From Oncomelania hupensis (Eukaryota; Mollusca; Gastropoda; Littorinimorpha; Pomatiopsidae), in the NCBI GenBank assembly GCA_036898135.1, contig CM072511.1, positions 79,178,762 to 79,242,761 on the forward strand: a DNA stretch of 64,000 nucleotides, read 5' to 3'. A model generated the notes under the pieces. It saw only the letters and a list, made by a program, of their open reading frames with translations. It did no database searches and was not told where the DNA came from. Below, one piece after another: positions 63,582 to 64,000 of this stretch. The position numbers and the translations under genes were made by a program. The number at the start of each line of letters is the position of its first letter. Position 1 is the first letter of the stretch.

Positions 63582-64000
63582 CTGGAGAAGGAATTTACAA
63601 AAAACAACAACTTTGGAGCAATCAAATAACCCTTTTGTCAAGGGTCAAGCAATTCTTTTTTGTGTCTGCCGCTTTTCTTTTCCCTTTTTCGATGAATGAG
63701 ACACTGAATACAGCAGATTTTGAATTTAATCAAATCCTGGACGCAGCTTAACTCTTTCTTTTTTTCCCAGTTGAATCAAATCCTGGATACAGCTTCGGAT
63801 AGCTTCTTTCTATTGAAATGAAAGCTGGACAGGACTTCAGATAGATAGCGCTCTATCTCTTCCTTTTTACGTGTGCTGAATCAAGCACTGTATCCAAAAA
63901 TAGCTCTTTCCGTTTCTGCTGAATTCAACAGTAGATCTGTGAAAAGCTTTTGAATGTTATCTCTTGAATGACAGACGCTTAATCCAAAAAAAGCTCTGGA
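63582..64000. other. no feature recognised
   Basis: If the minus-strand exon at 63483-63581 is real, this is upstream intron. TGAATCAAATCCTGGATACAG-like phrases recur loosely near 63730, 63775 and 63880. Confidence 0.4.

Overview
The window is eukaryotic nuclear DNA from an invertebrate animal. A mollusc, probably a gastropod, is my best guess. The reasons are the very high load of long di-, tri- and tetranucleotide microsatellites, split exons with canonical splice sites, vertebrate-type (TTAGGG-like) interstitial telomere scraps, tRNA-derived SINEs, and a LINE with a 2A peptide of a kind reported from marine invertebrates. The phylum is an inference; no marker gene in the window proves it. 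There are no bacterial features, operons, rRNA genes or CRISPR arrays.

The best-supported element lies at 40.75-45.98 kb on the + strand. It is an apparently full-length APE-type non-LTR retrotransposon. ORF1 carries a hydrophobic leader, a 2A translational-recoding signal (GDVEQNPGP), a coiled coil and an RRM-like region. A Cys/His-rich reading frame follows in the same frame after a single stop codon. ORF2 is intact, about 1135 codons, with endonuclease, reverse transcriptase and a C-terminal CCHC finger. A consensus DPE core promoter motif sits exactly at +28 to +33 of the inferred 5' end. The 3' end has a stem-loop, an AATAAA and a short tandem repeat. The element is bounded on both sides by (TC)n, as if it had inserted into a TC microsatellite.

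Other mobile DNA: two related ~1.5 kb solo LTRs (9157-10649 and 37874-39383) and a different 2.15 kb solo LTR (26132-28282), each with a candidate 5-bp target duplication; one decayed (18518-19200) and two short (25328-25601, 51236-51499) copies of the 3' end of a second LINE, the short ones sharing a 5' boundary; tRNA-headed SINEs at 47.8, 55.8 and 59.8-60.2 kb, the last as two identical 191-bp copies; and several unnamed dispersed repeats with two or three copies each.

Host genes are sparse. Isolated candidate coding exons with good splice signals lie at 8571-8620 (-), 15169-15267 (-, first exon), 58201-58269 (+, first exon) and 63483-63581 (-). I could not identify any of these proteins. 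A coding-like minus-strand relic lies at 30.2-31.25 kb. A 126-codon minus-strand frame at 37.5-37.9 kb may belong to a gene whose 5' end, with an NRF-1-type site, was separated from it by a solo LTR. Everything else is AT-rich intergenic or intronic sequence and microsatellites. No metabolic or regulatory pathway can be reconstructed from the window.
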